DNA of 64,000 bases from Dokdonia sp. Dokd-P16 (GCF_003095655.1 NZ_CP029151.1:2913001-2977000), one strand, 5' to 3'. Positions 38,366-49,100 are shown, counted from the first letter of the stretch. The notes: generated by a model not told the origin, from the letters alone. Translations and numbers: made by a program.

Positions 38366-38507
38366 GACTATTAATTTGGTAACCTACAAAAGGAACGATG
38401 GATAACGAATTAAGAAAATTCTTATCAAAACTAGTCGAATCTTATCTTATGCTATAGTAGCAGACTAACTTGTATAAAATTAATCAGTTAGCTTAATCTC
38501 TACCTCG

Positions 38508-40244
38508 TTACAAGTTCATTATCATCTTTTTTACACCATTAGAAACATGAGTAATTGTAAATGAGTGATCTGTGAGATTTGCTTGTAGTGTGGCGGTTTC
38601 TGTATCGCTTTTCCAGCTAATTTCTAATTTTCCATTATCATGACTAGCTATCGCCATATCGCCAGAAAATGCAGTAGATGTATTACGCAAGCGCAGCATG
38701 TCTAATTGTAATAATACGACTTGTTTTTCTAGTCCGCGCTCAATGTCTTCTTGTGTTAATGTTGTTCTATTAATTTCTTTATGACCTCCAGTACCAGCAG
38801 CGTCTGCCGCCTCATAATCATTCTTTCCTGCAAAAAGGTCTAGATACCAAACCTGCGGGATTCCAGGCATAAATATTTGTAAAGCACGAGCAAGTAGAAG
38901 CTTGCGGTCATCTTCGCCTAAGGCGCTGTAAAACGTAGCGTTTACTTGATAGTAGGAGATTTTATTCCCTTCGGGATCATAGATATTCTTTACACGTCCG
39001 CCACGATCTAATATCGTTTCAATAATGTGTTCAATTTCGGCGTCTTTGAGCAGTCCTGGATGGTTGTTTCCTTGAGCATCTGTAATTCCTTTAAGGTCGA
39101 GTACGGGAATCCCGTCATGGCAACCTAGCATATTTACGGTTTTATAACCTTTTGCAATAACTTCTTGTGCCCATTTTATAAAAGCTGCAGTGTCTCCAGT
39201 TTCAATGGTGTGAATAACAAGCCCAGGGAAAAAGAAGTCATAGATTTGGTATCCTTCAGAAGCTACTTCGTCGTGTAGGCCTAATCCATATTCTGAGTGA
39301 ATTTCTGGCAATAAAGTAAGATCATATTTTTGAGCAATCTGGTTGATACGCTCTAGATATGTCCACGTACCTGGTTTGTTGAAAAAGTTAGTTTCGCCCA
39401 CTTCTTTATGCAAATAAGCAAAGGCATCAAGACGCAAGATTTTACAACCAAAATCGGCTACTTTTTTTAGTGTTTCATCATAAAAATCCCACACCATTTC
39501 CGAGTTTCCATTCACATCCATTTGCCCTAGGTAAGAACGTTGTTGCTCTATCATCTGTAAAAGCTTAGGTAGGTGAGGTGTTACGCTTTCGCGAAAGCGC
39601 ACTTCAGAAATATCAAATCCACCAGCAATCGCATTATTTACGAGCGCTACGGTATCCTTTTTATCTTCTTCTGACAGTTCGTTTAAAGTTTCTAAGTCTT
39701 CAACTGTTATCGCGTGATACGTAATTTGCTGATAGAAAGTATTCCAGTATGGACGTTCTGTACCATCGGGAAATAACACTTTAAGCACAGGCAGACCTGG
39801 CTTGCGCATAAATAATTTATTGAGATGTTCCTTTTTGGGAACTGCTACGCCGTTGTTGTAAGAAGCTGTGTTGCCCTCCCAGAAGGCATTCCAATCAATA
39901 AAAAAGTCTTTGTATGGTGATGCATCACCCTTTTCTAGAATATCCTTAAACTGTGGTGAGCCTACAGATAGGTGATTAAGTACAATGTCAAACTTAAGCA
40001 TGACATCTAGTTTTTTAAGCGCATCGAGATCCTCTTGCGAGACAAGCTCTGTATTGATGTTGTAATCAACAATCGAAAATCCGCGATCTAGGTCGCTATT
40101 AAAAAATGTAGGTAAGACGTAAAATAGGGAGAATACATCCTGTAATTCTGGGCGTTGCAGTAAAGCTACGGTATCGCTTAATTTTTTTCCTATACTATCT
40201 GGGTATGCATTAAGCATTACACCGTTTGGGATTGTTGACTTCAT
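38508..40244 (-). CDS. GH13_18 sucrose phosphorylase-type protein
   Basis: 578 aa. The subfamily pattern is clear: FDIVLNHLSVGSPQF, nucleophile Asp in KILRLDAFAYLHKEVG, acid/base Glu in LLPEIHSEYG, and GCHDGIPVLDLKG, which is typical of sucrose, sucrose 6F-phosphate, and glucosylglycerate phosphorylases. These split an alpha-glucoside with phosphate to give glucose 1-phosphate in the cytoplasm; substrate choice within the subfamily cannot be made. A repeat copy at 39582-39600 is read as RFRESV. Confidence 0.88.
   Translation of the reverse strand: MKSTIPNGVMLNAYPDSIGKKLSDTVALLQRPELQDVFSLFYVLPTFFNSDLDRGFSIVDYNINTELVSQEDLDALKKLDVMLKFDIVLNHLSVGSPQFKDILEKGDASPYKDFFIDWNAFWEGNTASYNNGVAVPKKEHLNKLFMRKPGLPVLKVLFPDGTERPYWNTFYQQITYHAITVEDLETLNELSEEDKKDTVALVNNAIAGGFDISEVRFRESVTPHLPKLLQMIEQQRSYLGQMDVNGNSEMVWDFYDETLKKVADFGCKILRLDAFAYLHKEVGETNFFNKPGTWTYLERINQIAQKYDLTLLPEIHSEYGLGLHDEVASEGYQIYDFFFPGLVIHTIETGDTAAFIKWAQEVIAKGYKTVNMLGCHDGIPVLDLKGITDAQGNNHPGLLKDAEIEHIIETILDRGGRVKNIYDPEGNKISYYQVNATFYSALGEDDRKLLLARALQIFMPGIPQVWYLDLFAGKNDYEAADAAGTGGHKEINRTTLTQEDIERGLEKQVVLLQLDMLRLRNTSTAFSGDMAIASHDNGKLEISWKSDTETATLQANLTDHSFTITHVSNGVKKMIMNL
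39582..39600. repeat. Palindromic repeat copy inside GH13_18 gene
   Basis: TAC plus the perfect 14-bp core plus GC; only the right outer arm departs from the 20-bp form. Read as Arg-Phe-Arg-Glu-Ser-Val, the same peptide as in the radical SAM gene. Confidence 0.95.
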
Positions 40245-40322
40245 AGTGGATAATAGATTATGAAATCTAAAAATAACAAAATAGACAGAAGAAAACGCGG
40301 CTATGAACTTCTTATATGAAAA

Positions 40323-41279
40323 TTACTGCGCTCTGCGTTGTGCAGCGATAATTTCGCCAACGGCTTGTTTATATTTTACAGGATTTCCAGCCTTTTTAAT
40401 GGCTTTGTACACCTTTTGCGGATTGTGAGTAGACTGAGAGAAAAACTCCCAGAAACCTAGCATTTTCATCTTGATAGGTGTAGGACCAGAAAGGGCAGCA
40501 TCATATTGCTCGTAAATGGTATCGTGAAAAGCTCTAAAAGTTTCCCATCGCTTTGCAGGATACTCCGTCGTATCTGCTTTAATCATGCTTGGCAAAAACG
40601 GATCTGCAATGAGACCTCTACCTATCATAAAATGCTCGATAGAAGGAAATAGTTCGCGCATTTTTCTAAACTGCTCGACGCTTGTAATATCACCATTGTA
40701 GTATAGGGTGTGTTTTGCAACGTCTATACATTTCTGGAAACTTTCAAGATCAACGCCACCTTTATACAGCTGTTTACCAAGTCGCGCATGAATAGCCACA
40801 TTTTTAAGCGGATATTTATCTAGCACTTTAAAAGATTCTAAAATCTCATTTGGGCTCTCATAACCTAGGCGCATTTTCATAGAGATGGTCACATTAGACT
40901 CGCTATGTGCACGATCAAGAATGTGATCAATTTTTTCTGTGTTACAGATAAGCCCAGAACCCATTCCGCTTTTTGTAACCATCGGGTAGGGGCAACCTAA
41001 GTTCCAGTTGAGCTCCGTGTAGCCCAGTGATTCTATATATTTAATCACAAACATAAACTCATCTGCACTTGCCGTCATCACCTGTGGGATTACCTCAAGT
41101 GTAGTATTTGCCGCAGGATCAAGATCACGTTGATAAGAACCCTTTATCGCCATCTTCCCGTTGAGACGTATGTATGGCGCGTAGTAGGTGTCTATACCAC
41201 CAAAAAATTGCTGTTGCGCATTACGGAATCTAAAGTCTGTAAAGCCTTGTAGTGGTGAGGAAAGAAGGGTATAAGGCAT
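40323..41279 (-). CDS. tRNA-dihydrouridine synthase
   Basis: 318 aa. FMN-dependent TIM barrel; the catalytic cysteine is C96 in LNWNLGCPYPMVTKSGMGSG. SPLQGFTDFRFRNA at the N-terminus, AIHARLGKQLYKG and FMIGRGLIADPFL are FMN-site segments. The closest subgroup is DusC-like, but I cannot assign the modified position. No close operon partner; a broken repeat copy lies 57 bp upstream. Confidence 0.92.
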   Translation of the reverse strand: MPYTLLSSPLQGFTDFRFRNAQQQFFGGIDTYYAPYIRLNGKMAIKGSYQRDLDPAANTTLEVIPQVMTASADEFMFVIKYIESLGYTELNWNLGCPYPMVTKSGMGSGLICNTEKIDHILDRAHSESNVTISMKMRLGYESPNEILESFKVLDKYPLKNVAIHARLGKQLYKGGVDLESFQKCIDVAKHTLYYNGDITSVEQFRKMRELFPSIEHFMIGRGLIADPFLPSMIKADTTEYPAKRWETFRAFHDTIYEQYDAALSGPTPIKMKMLGFWEFFSQSTHNPQKVYKAIKKAGNPVKYKQAVGEIIAAQRRAQ

Positions 41280-41335
41280 TGTTTGTATTTGGCTGCAAAG
41301 ATAAATTTAAAAAGGATGGTATGAGATACGTTTTT

Positions 41336-41350
41336 TACGCTTTCGCGAAA
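41336..41350. repeat. Broken copy of the palindromic repeat
   Basis: TACGCTTTCGCGAAA, 15 bp of the palindrome, then unrelated sequence; CGAAAGC recurs at 41396-41402 after an insert of about 45 bp. See the tandem repeat entry. Confidence 0.85.
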
Positions 41351-41393
41351 TGAATTCGGGACAAGTTGCGCGAAATGAAATCGGGACGAGTTG
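41344..41393. repeat. 25-bp tandem repeat inside the broken palindrome
   Basis: Two adjacent 25-bp units, 41344-41368 and 41369-41393, identical at 23 of 25 bases, each starting CGCGAAATGAA and ending AGTTG. The unit starts with the right half-core of the palindrome, so the insert duplicated part of the site. Confidence 0.85.
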
Positions 41394-41417
41394 ACCGAAA
41401 GCTTATTTTTTTAAAGA

Positions 41418-42686
41418 CTAGGCTTTATCATTACGAAGCGAAAATCGATAAAACAATACAGAAGCCCCCAAGCCAACTGCCGAAAACGCAGCGAGTAGCC
41501 AGAACACAGCCTCATGACCCGCACGACCAGGCATCCCATCTAAAAAGTAGCCAATCATAGGTCCTGCAAAAATATCTGGGGTGTAGCCTATAAACGAAAT
41601 AACGCCTACGGCAGTTCCCGTGAGATATAAGGGGATATTTCCTTCCTTCATGACTGCAAAATACAGCACACGCGCAGCATACACACCTACGGCTGTGATA
41701 ATGATAGAGAGAAAGAATAGTAGCGTAGTTCCTTCTTGAAGCACTCCCGAAGCAAATAATATGGCACCCAAAACTGACAATATAAAACCTATCATCAAGT
41801 ATACAGAAGCTCTAGATCTATCTGCTAGAAAGCCAATTACCACGCCTACTACAGGACGAATAAAAAGTAAGAACGTTCCCGTTTTGGCAGCGTCCACTTC
41901 ATTGTATCCCATGACTACATTTGCGTAAAGAGAAAAGATATCGGTGATTTTGTAGCCCACATAAGCACATAAAATAATAATCATTAATAAGGGCACAGAG
42001 GGAAGTTTGAGTACCGTTTTTATGGTATTCAAAGTGATTTTTTCCTTATTTATTTCTTGAGCTTCTACATCACTTTTAAGAAAGAAGAACACAAGAATCC
42101 CAATAATTGCTACAATAGCAGAGGAGTAATAGATTACAGAAGTGAATGCCTCCGCTTGCTGTTCTGGTGATAGTTCGCTTCCATTTTCTGGAGCAAATAA
42201 TGAAAAGATAAATACTCCTAACGCTCCAAAAAGCGCACCTACGAGGCCGCGACCACCATCTAGAAAGCCGAAGGCTTTCCCTTGACTTTTCTCACCACCC
42301 CAAACACGCGTTGCTTTAATCATCGCTGCCCAGAACAAGAAAATGGTCGTAAACCCCCAAAATCCATACAGTACTTGCAAAGTAACTAGTGACGGATTAT
42401 TTGCATATAGCAGTCCGCCGCAGGCGGTGAGCACCAGCGCCACACCCATTAACTTACGAGGAGGAAACTTATCTGCCAGCGGACCACCAAAAAGATACGA
42501 CACCAGTGCCACCAGACCATAAATTGAAAAGCAAAAACCGAGTTCTGTGTTGTTTATCTCAAATACATCAAGTACCGTCGCCCTAAATACCCTAGCCAGC
42601 ACAAACGGCAATATAAAAACCGCCTCACCCGCTAGTATAAGTAATACGATATAAGTGACGGAATATTTTTGCGGTTTGGCGTCCAT
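41418..42686 (-). CDS. MFS transporter
   Basis: 422 aa, twelve predicted membrane segments in two halves. The inter-helix motif GGPLADKFPPRKLMG after TM2 is the MFS signature. The second half repeats it in weaker form (FLADRSRASVYLMIG). No substrate motif recognised. The start at 42686 gives a short cytoplasmic tail. Its neighbour upstream is the low-GC helicase gene, about 106 bp away. Confidence 0.88.
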   Translation of the reverse strand: MDAKPQKYSVTYIVLLILAGEAVFILPFVLARVFRATVLDVFEINNTELGFCFSIYGLVALVSYLFGGPLADKFPPRKLMGVALVLTACGGLLYANNPSLVTLQVLYGFWGFTTIFLFWAAMIKATRVWGGEKSQGKAFGFLDGGRGLVGALFGALGVFIFSLFAPENGSELSPEQQAEAFTSVIYYSSAIVAIIGILVFFFLKSDVEAQEINKEKITLNTIKTVLKLPSVPLLMIIILCAYVGYKITDIFSLYANVVMGYNEVDAAKTGTFLLFIRPVVGVVIGFLADRSRASVYLMIGFILSVLGAILFASGVLQEGTTLLFFLSIIITAVGVYAARVLYFAVMKEGNIPLYLTGTAVGVISFIGYTPDIFAGPMIGYFLDGMPGRAGHEAVFWLLAAFSAVGLGASVLFYRFSLRNDKA

Positions 42687-42792
42687 AGGTTGAGTGCTGG
42701 TGGTGTGTTACTCAAAGATATGGTTTTGGTGGGGATGGGGTTGGTCACTGTAAATATCTCAAATACGTTTACGCGAAATGTAGATAGATATT

Positions 42793-45700
42793 CTACACAA
42801 TTAATTTGGCTGACTCGTTCCAAATATATTTTGGTAAAGGCTCTTCTAATTCCCAATTTATATTCATAGGTTTTGAGCCTGAGTAGTCTTTTAGTTTGCC
42901 ACGTCCTATAAATACATATCCAATTGTATTCTCATATTCATCTTTGGCTTGTTCTCTTAGAAATAGAAGAATAATCTTTTCATTTTTTTGATGTTGTATA
43001 TAAGATAATCCTTTACCAATATCTGGTCGGGCAGAATTTTGTGTTTGCCAGTGAAATAGTGACTCTGTTACTGCATAATCATCATACATCGTTGTTGGCG
43101 AAAAATTCTCTTCTGATTTGATAAGATTTATAAATAGAATCTCAGTGTTTAATTTTTTATTTTCAGCAGTTCCTTCTCTGTTTGAAGATTTTTTCTCAAA
43201 TGTACTACTACCAAATCCTGCTAAAATTTGGTCTCTAGTGTATCGAGCATGAACTTTCAATGGTTGAACATATGGAAGAGAAATATCATATTCTTTAAAG
43301 TCTATTTTATCAATAAGAATCTCTAGAACTTCTTTCAATTCTTTAACTAATATTTTATTAGCTCCTATTTCTCTAACGCTCTCCTCTAGGTTTTTAAATC
43401 CTGCTTCTTTTTGCCAAAAATCATAATGTAGCATTAACAACATTTTCTGTTCACTCTCAGAATATTCTTCAAGTTTTATGTCAAAATTTTTCTTAGTTAA
43501 AGACAATAGAAAATTGAAATAGCTTGATGATTTGCATGACAGCCATTTTTTACCAATTGTAGAAATTATTTCTTTCTCATTAGTTTGAGGGAAATTCGGG
43601 ATTTTTCCAGCAATTTGACATAGCCTTGACCAACAGCCTTTTTTATAAATGGTTTGAAGAGGAATATTTGTAAAGTCAATGAAATTGGCAAGTGTTAACT
43701 TAAGGTCAGTTTTATTATTGAAAGTTTTTATTTTTTCTATAAGTTGATTGCGGTTGAATCGTGTCGCATTTCGGATATTATTTAATATTGTTTTTTTTGC
43801 TATTTTTTCAAGAATTATAGAACAACCTAGTGGCAAGTGAGGAAACTCATCTTCTATTTCTTTGATGACAGAACTATTGGTTTTCCCAATCAAGGCTCTA
43901 AATTTATTTTCAAAATTATATTCAGGTTTTGCATTACCAACAAAGTCTAAAACAGTTAGACAATCTTTATCTTCTGAAAGCCTCAATCCCCTGCCTAGTT
44001 GTTGTAGAAAAACTGTTAAACTTTCAGTAGGTCTTAAAAATAATACCGTATCAATCTCAGGTATATCGACGCCTTCGTTAAAAATGTCAACTACGAAGAG
44101 ATAATTAATAGTTTTCATTTCTAAGTCTCTACGTATTCGGATTCTCTCTATTTTGTCAGTATTTCCAGTTATAAAATTAGCACTTAAACCTGCTAGTGTA
44201 AACTTCTCCGCCATATATTGAGCGTGTTTAATTCCTGCACAAAAACATAGCGCACGCACTTCATTTATATCATTGGTATATTTTTCTAGACCACTTATTA
44301 TTTCTCCTACTCGAATATCATTTTTTGTATAAATCTTTGTTAGCTCAGATGCCTTATATTTTCCTTTTTCCCAAGTAACTCCAGATAAATCTATACTATC
44401 AGAAATTCCAAAGTAGTGAAATGGACAAAGAAGTTTGTTATTGAGTGCTTCGGGTAATCTTATTTCTGCAGCTATTCTATTCCCAAAGTCTTCCTTAATA
44501 TCTTCGCCGCTCATTCGTTCCGGTGTGGCGGTCAAACCTAAAAGAATTTTAGGTTTAAAATACTCAAGAATTGTTCTGTAACTAGAAGCTGTAGAATGAT
44601 GACATTCGTCAATAATTATGTAATCGTAGTAATCTGGAGATAGGTCTAAAGAACTTAATTGGTTTTTTACAGTTTGTACTGAAGCGAAAACATTATTGTA
44701 GGAAGCAGGTACTTTTCCATCACCCCAAAATTCACCAAAATTTTGATCTTTTAGGACAGCTTGAAATGTTTGTAGAGACTTATGAAGAATTTCTTTTCTA
44801 TGAGCTATAAATAGAAGCTTACTTGATGAATGAGTAATTTTAAATCTTTTGTAGTCAAAGGCAGCAATCATTGTTTTTCCTGTGCCAGTGGCTGCGACAA
44901 CAAGGTTTTTATGCTCTTTGTGTACAGTTCGCTCAACTTCTAATTTTTCTAAAATTTCTTCCTGAAAAGGATAAGGCTTTAGATCAAAATAGGTCATCAA
45001 ACTATTTGAAATATTTGGAACTCCTCCTTCTTTAAGAGCGCCGATTAATTTTTCCTGTTGCTTTTTGTCATCATAAATTTCAAAGTCTCTATTTTCCCAA
45101 TAGCTATCAAAAATCTTTTCAAATTTTTCTATAATATGAGGTACTTCTTTAGTAGTTATTTTAATATTCCATTCTAAGCCATTTGTTAGTGCAGAACGAG
45201 AAAAATTTGAAGAACCTATATAAGCAGTATGAAAACCAGTGTTTCTTTTAAATAAGTATGCTTTCGCATGTAGTCGTTCATTTCCTGTATTATAAGATAT
45301 TTTGATTGTAGTGTTAGGTAAATTTGACAATAATTTGATTGCTTTATAATCTGAAGCCCCCATATAGGTTGTTGTAATGATGCGCAACTGACCTCCATTA
45401 GAAACAAATCTTTTCAATGCCGGCTCCAGGATTCGTATTCCTGAAAATTTGATAAAAGACACAATTAAATCAATTTTATCTGAAGAAAGAATTTCTTTAC
45501 GAATTTCACTTTCGAGTGAAATTCCCTTATTCGACCCAGTAAATAATTCACTATGAGTCAATCTCGTATATGGAGTTATTTCCGAAAGCTTCAAGTCCAT
45601 GTCAGAATAATAATTATCTGCTTTGGTAAATACACCTTTTAGTATACTGCCTTCGTTCTCAATTATATCATCTTCAAAGTTTACATTTTCTAATTCATCA

Positions 45701-45933
45701 CGAAGTAGTCTAATTATTTTATTGGCTATACTAATTTTCCTGTTAGTTTTATCTGAGTTCTTAATTAGATTAAGCGCCTGTTTAATAGAATAAAAAAGAT
45801 GTCTTGAAAGTATCAGTGAAGCTTCATCTCTATCAACGGGTACTTCTTTAATATAAAAGACATCCGCATTTATTGTTTCTATTTTTGTTCTTACCAATTT
45901 AGTGATGATCTGTTCATATATACCTTCCTCCAT
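42793..45933 (-). CDS. PLD-nuclease / DEAD-box helicase / DUF3427 protein
   Basis: 1046 aa. Domain order: N-terminal about 130 residues of unknown type, a PLD-like nuclease domain (one HxK motif, H222-A-K224, with YIGSSNFSRSALTNG), SF2 helicase with Walker A ATGTGKT at 348-354, IDECHH (D442-H445, DEAH-type box), LTATPERMSG, and QQLGRGLRL, then a long C-terminal DUF3427-like part. Such proteins are found in phage-defence and accessory regions; a role in cutting or unwinding foreign DNA is plausible but unproven. It is a standalone gene, visibly more AT-rich than its neighbours, and holds no copy of the palindromic repeat. Confidence 0.88.
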   Translation of the reverse strand: MEEGIYEQIITKLVRTKIETINADVFYIKEVPVDRDEASLILSRHLFYSIKQALNLIKNSDKTNRKISIANKIIRLLRDELENVNFEDDIIENEGSILKGVFTKADNYYSDMDLKLSEITPYTRLTHSELFTGSNKGISLESEIRKEILSSDKIDLIVSFIKFSGIRILEPALKRFVSNGGQLRIITTTYMGASDYKAIKLLSNLPNTTIKISYNTGNERLHAKAYLFKRNTGFHTAYIGSSNFSRSALTNGLEWNIKITTKEVPHIIEKFEKIFDSYWENRDFEIYDDKKQQEKLIGALKEGGVPNISNSLMTYFDLKPYPFQEEILEKLEVERTVHKEHKNLVVAATGTGKTMIAAFDYKRFKITHSSSKLLFIAHRKEILHKSLQTFQAVLKDQNFGEFWGDGKVPASYNNVFASVQTVKNQLSSLDLSPDYYDYIIIDECHHSTASSYRTILEYFKPKILLGLTATPERMSGEDIKEDFGNRIAAEIRLPEALNNKLLCPFHYFGISDSIDLSGVTWEKGKYKASELTKIYTKNDIRVGEIISGLEKYTNDINEVRALCFCAGIKHAQYMAEKFTLAGLSANFITGNTDKIERIRIRRDLEMKTINYLFVVDIFNEGVDIPEIDTVLFLRPTESLTVFLQQLGRGLRLSEDKDCLTVLDFVGNAKPEYNFENKFRALIGKTNSSVIKEIEDEFPHLPLGCSIILEKIAKKTILNNIRNATRFNRNQLIEKIKTFNNKTDLKLTLANFIDFTNIPLQTIYKKGCWSRLCQIAGKIPNFPQTNEKEIISTIGKKWLSCKSSSYFNFLLSLTKKNFDIKLEEYSESEQKMLLMLHYDFWQKEAGFKNLEESVREIGANKILVKELKEVLEILIDKIDFKEYDISLPYVQPLKVHARYTRDQILAGFGSSTFEKKSSNREGTAENKKLNTEILFINLIKSEENFSPTTMYDDYAVTESLFHWQTQNSARPDIGKGLSYIQHQKNEKIILLFLREQAKDEYENTIGYVFIGRGKLKDYSGSKPMNINWELEEPLPKYIWNESAKLIV

Positions 45934-45998
45934 AACTGTACGAAATAATTTGACAAAGTTTTAAAGGCTGAAATTAATGAAAATGTTTATCACAATTA

Positions 45999-46012
45999 TG
46001 TGGTTACCCACA
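45999..46012. promoter_or_regulatory. Short inverted repeat upstream of the helicase gene
   Basis: TGTGGTTACCCACA, 5-bp arms TGTGG and CCACA (minus-strand reading TGTGGGTAACCACA), about 65 bp before the ATG. A -7-like AAACTTTG lies nearer, at 45952-45959 on the minus strand. Candidate control region only. Confidence 0.3.
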
Positions 46013-46048
46013 AATAGAGAAAATAATTTGATTTATATTAACCCACAA

Positions 46049-46078
46049 AAAAACCACCCAATTCCTCGGGTGGTTTTT
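46049..46078 (-). terminator. Rho-independent terminator of pyc
   Basis: An 11-bp stem AAAAACCACCC / GGGTGGTTTTT with an 8-base loop; on the minus strand it is followed by a run of T. It lies 55 bp after the pyruvate carboxylase stop and 115 bp before the helicase start. Confidence 0.88.
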
Positions 46079-46085
46079 AGTTTGT

Positions 46086-46105
46086 TACACTTTCGCGAAA
46101 GCGTA
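46086..46105. repeat. Palindromic repeat copy, 19/20
   Basis: TACACTTTCGCGAAAGCGTA, the same left-arm variant as the copy at 36602. It lies between the pyc stop and its terminator. Confidence 0.95.
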
Positions 46106-46132
46106 CTTAAAAGAAATCAATAGCGCAGCGTA

Positions 46133-49100
46133 CTATTCAATGGTAAGAACGAGGTCATTTTGTGAGACCATATTGCCGTCGCTTACGGTAATGGATGCTA
46201 CGCGGCCGTTTGTTGAGGCGACTACGGTGGTTTCCATTTTCATGGCTTCTATGATAAAGAGTGGGTCGTTCTCCTTTACCTCTTGACCTTTTTTGACAAG
46301 TACCTTGTAGAGGGATCCTTGTAGGGGAGCGCCTATCTGGTTGCTGTCTTCTGGGTCTACTTTAAGATTTTCTACTTTCTTAATGTTGAGTGAGGTGTCG
46401 TGTACTTCGACAAAGCGGTTCTCACCATTTACTTTAAAAAACACGGTACGCATTCCTTCATCACTAGGTATCCCAATAGAAAGTAACTTGATGATGACTG
46501 TTTTACCAGGTTCTAGCTCAATGAGAATCTCTTCTCCTAACGCCATACCGTAAAAGAAATTCTTAGTAGGTACGAGGGCTAGGTTGCCATACTTCTTATA
46601 ATTCTCATGCGCTTGCTCAAACACCTTAGGGTAGAGCATATATGATAAGAAGTCTTCCATCTCTAGAGGACGTGTAAATCCTTTTTGAAACTTGGTTGTA
46701 AACGCTGTGTATTCTTCATCAAAATCTACTGGAGCAAGATGCGCATTAGGACGGTCTGTATACGCTTCTTTATTCTTTAAGATGATAGCTTGTAACTTTT
46801 TAGGGAAACCACCTACTGGCTGACCTAAATCGCCTTTAAAGAAATTAATCACAGATTCTGGGAAGGAAATCGTGTCGCCACGTTCCATCACATCTTCTGG
46901 CGTAAGGTTATTAGTCACCATAAATATTGCCATATCACCCACTACTTTTGAGCTAGGTGTTACTTTAACTAGGTTTCCAAACATACTATTTACAGCAGCA
47001 TACATCTTTTTTACTTCGGCAAAGCGATCACCAAGACCTAAAGCAGTTGCTTGTGGTCTCAGGTTAGAATATTGCCCTCCAGGAATCTCATGCTGGAAAA
47101 CCTCTGCCGTTCCTGCCTTGAGTCCAGACTCAAAAGGGTAGTAGAGCTCGCGGGTGTCTTCCCAGAAATTTGAAAACTGATTGAGTTTGTCCATCTCAAA
47201 AGGATGCTCACGCTCTTGATATTTCATCATCTCTACCACCGCATTAAAGTTAGGTTGAGAGGTGAGTCCTGATAGTCCGCCCAGGGCTACATCTACTACG
47301 TCTACATTTGCCTCAATGGCCTTGAGATAGGTAGCCGTCTGTAGTGATGACGTATCATGCGTATGTAAATGTATCGGTAAGTTTACGGTGTCTTTAAGCG
47401 CTGTTACCAGTTCTGTAGCGGCATATGGTTTCAAGAGTCCTGCCATATCTTTTATGGCAATCATATGTGCTCCTGCGTTTTCAAGATCTTTTGCTAGTTG
47501 GGTATAATACTTAAGATCATACTTAGTTTGCTTTACATCAAGAATATCTCCAGTGTAGCTTATCGCACCTTCGGCAATTCCTCCTGTGAGGTTACGCACG
47601 TACTGGATGCTAGGTTCCATGGCTTTTACCCAGTTAAGCGAATCAAAAATTCTAAAAATATCTACACCATTCTCCCAAGATTTTTCGACAAATTTCTCTA
47701 TCAAGTTATCTGGATACGCCTTGTATCCTACACCGTTTGATCCTCTCAAGAGCATCTGGAAAAGAATATTAGGCACCGCTTTACGCAGTTCGCGCAGTCT
47801 TGTCCATGGGCTTTCGTGTAAGAAACGCAAGCAAACATCAAAGGTTGCACCTCCCCAAACTTCCATACTAAAGGTGTTAGGGTGATTTTTTGCAAAACTA
47901 GATGCTACTTTGAGCATATCATACGAGCGCATGCGTGTAGCCAGTAGGGACTGGTGTGCATCACGCATGGTTGTATCTGTAAAATGTATCTTTTTTTCTG
48001 CCATGAGCCATTTACAGAATTCCTCTGGACCTAACTCTGTGAGTAAGTCTTTGGTCCCTTTCGGGAAAGGGTCTGAGAGGCTGTATAATGGGGTTTCTGG
48101 TGTTCTAAATATCTTAGAGTCATCCTTTTTCTTTACGTCAGAATTTCCATTGACACTTACCTCTGCAAGAAACTGAACTACTTTTGAAGTTCTGTCTTGT
48201 GATAGCTTGATGTCAAATAGGGAAGGAGTGTTCTGTATAAAGTTTACGGTAGTTTTTCCATTCTTAAAAGTATCTGTCTGGATGACATTTTGCAGAAAGT
48301 GAATGTTCGTTTCTACACCACGTATTCTAAACTCTTTTAAGGCTCTGACCATCTTACGAATAGAGCCATCAAGCGTTCTACCATGTGCAGAAACTTTGAC
48401 AAGCATAGAGTCAAAAAATGGACTTACTTTATACCCTTGATAAATACTTCCTGCATCAAGACGGATTCCCATTCCAGATGCACTGCGGTAGGTGGTAATC
48501 TTACCATAATCTGGCGTAAAGTTATTTACAGGATCTTCAGTTGTAAGTCGGCATTGTATCGCAAAACCATAAGTTCCAATAGATTCCTGACCGTAAATTT
48601 TAATCTGCTTATCTGAAAGATTATAACCTCCAGCGACAAAAATCTGTGTTTTTACAAGATCAATACCCGTTACCATCTCAGTAACCGTATGCTCCACTTG
48701 AATACGCGGATTTACCTCAATGAAGTAAATATTATCATCTGCATCCACAAGAAACTCAACAGTACCAATATTGTTATAGTTTACTTCGGTAGCGATGGCA
48801 ACGGCATATTTATATAGATTATCACGTAGTGTTTGTGATAACCCAAAAGAAGGAGCCATCTCTACCACTTTCTGGTGTCTACGCTGTACAGAGCAATCAC
48901 GCTCATACAAGTGCCTGATGTTACCGTGAGAATCTGCTACAATCTGTACTTCTATATGCTTAGGATCTTCTACATATTTCTCTAGAAACATGGTATCATC
49001 CCCAAATGAGTTTAGCGCCTCATTACGAGCCGAGTCAAAGCTAAGCTGTAAATCTTCTATCTTACGAATGATACGCATCCCTCGACCACCACCACCTGAG

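Larger units (their letters stand above)
38186..38507. other. 322-bp intergenic region upstream of the M28 peptidase
   Basis: No convincing ORF. It holds a perfect 16-bp palindrome ATTATCTATAGATAAT at 38293-38308 and a REP-like hairpin TCCCTTCAAAGGGA at 38352-38365 related to those near 53 kb. The promoter of the minus-strand peptidase should lie in its first part; no clear -7 box seen. Confidence 0.6.

Noticed and set aside
42763-42782. GTTTACGCGAAATG upstream of the MFS gene
   Set aside because: Only a half-core resemblance to the palindrome; no second arm.
42793-45933. The helicase gene as part of a known multi-gene defence system
   Set aside because: No methyltransferase, second nuclease or other partner lies beside it; the neighbours are an MFS transporter and pyruvate carboxylase.
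48054-48072. CCCTTTCGGGAAAGGG palindrome in pyc
   Set aside because: A different, GC-rich sequence seen once within the coding region; no link to the repeat family.
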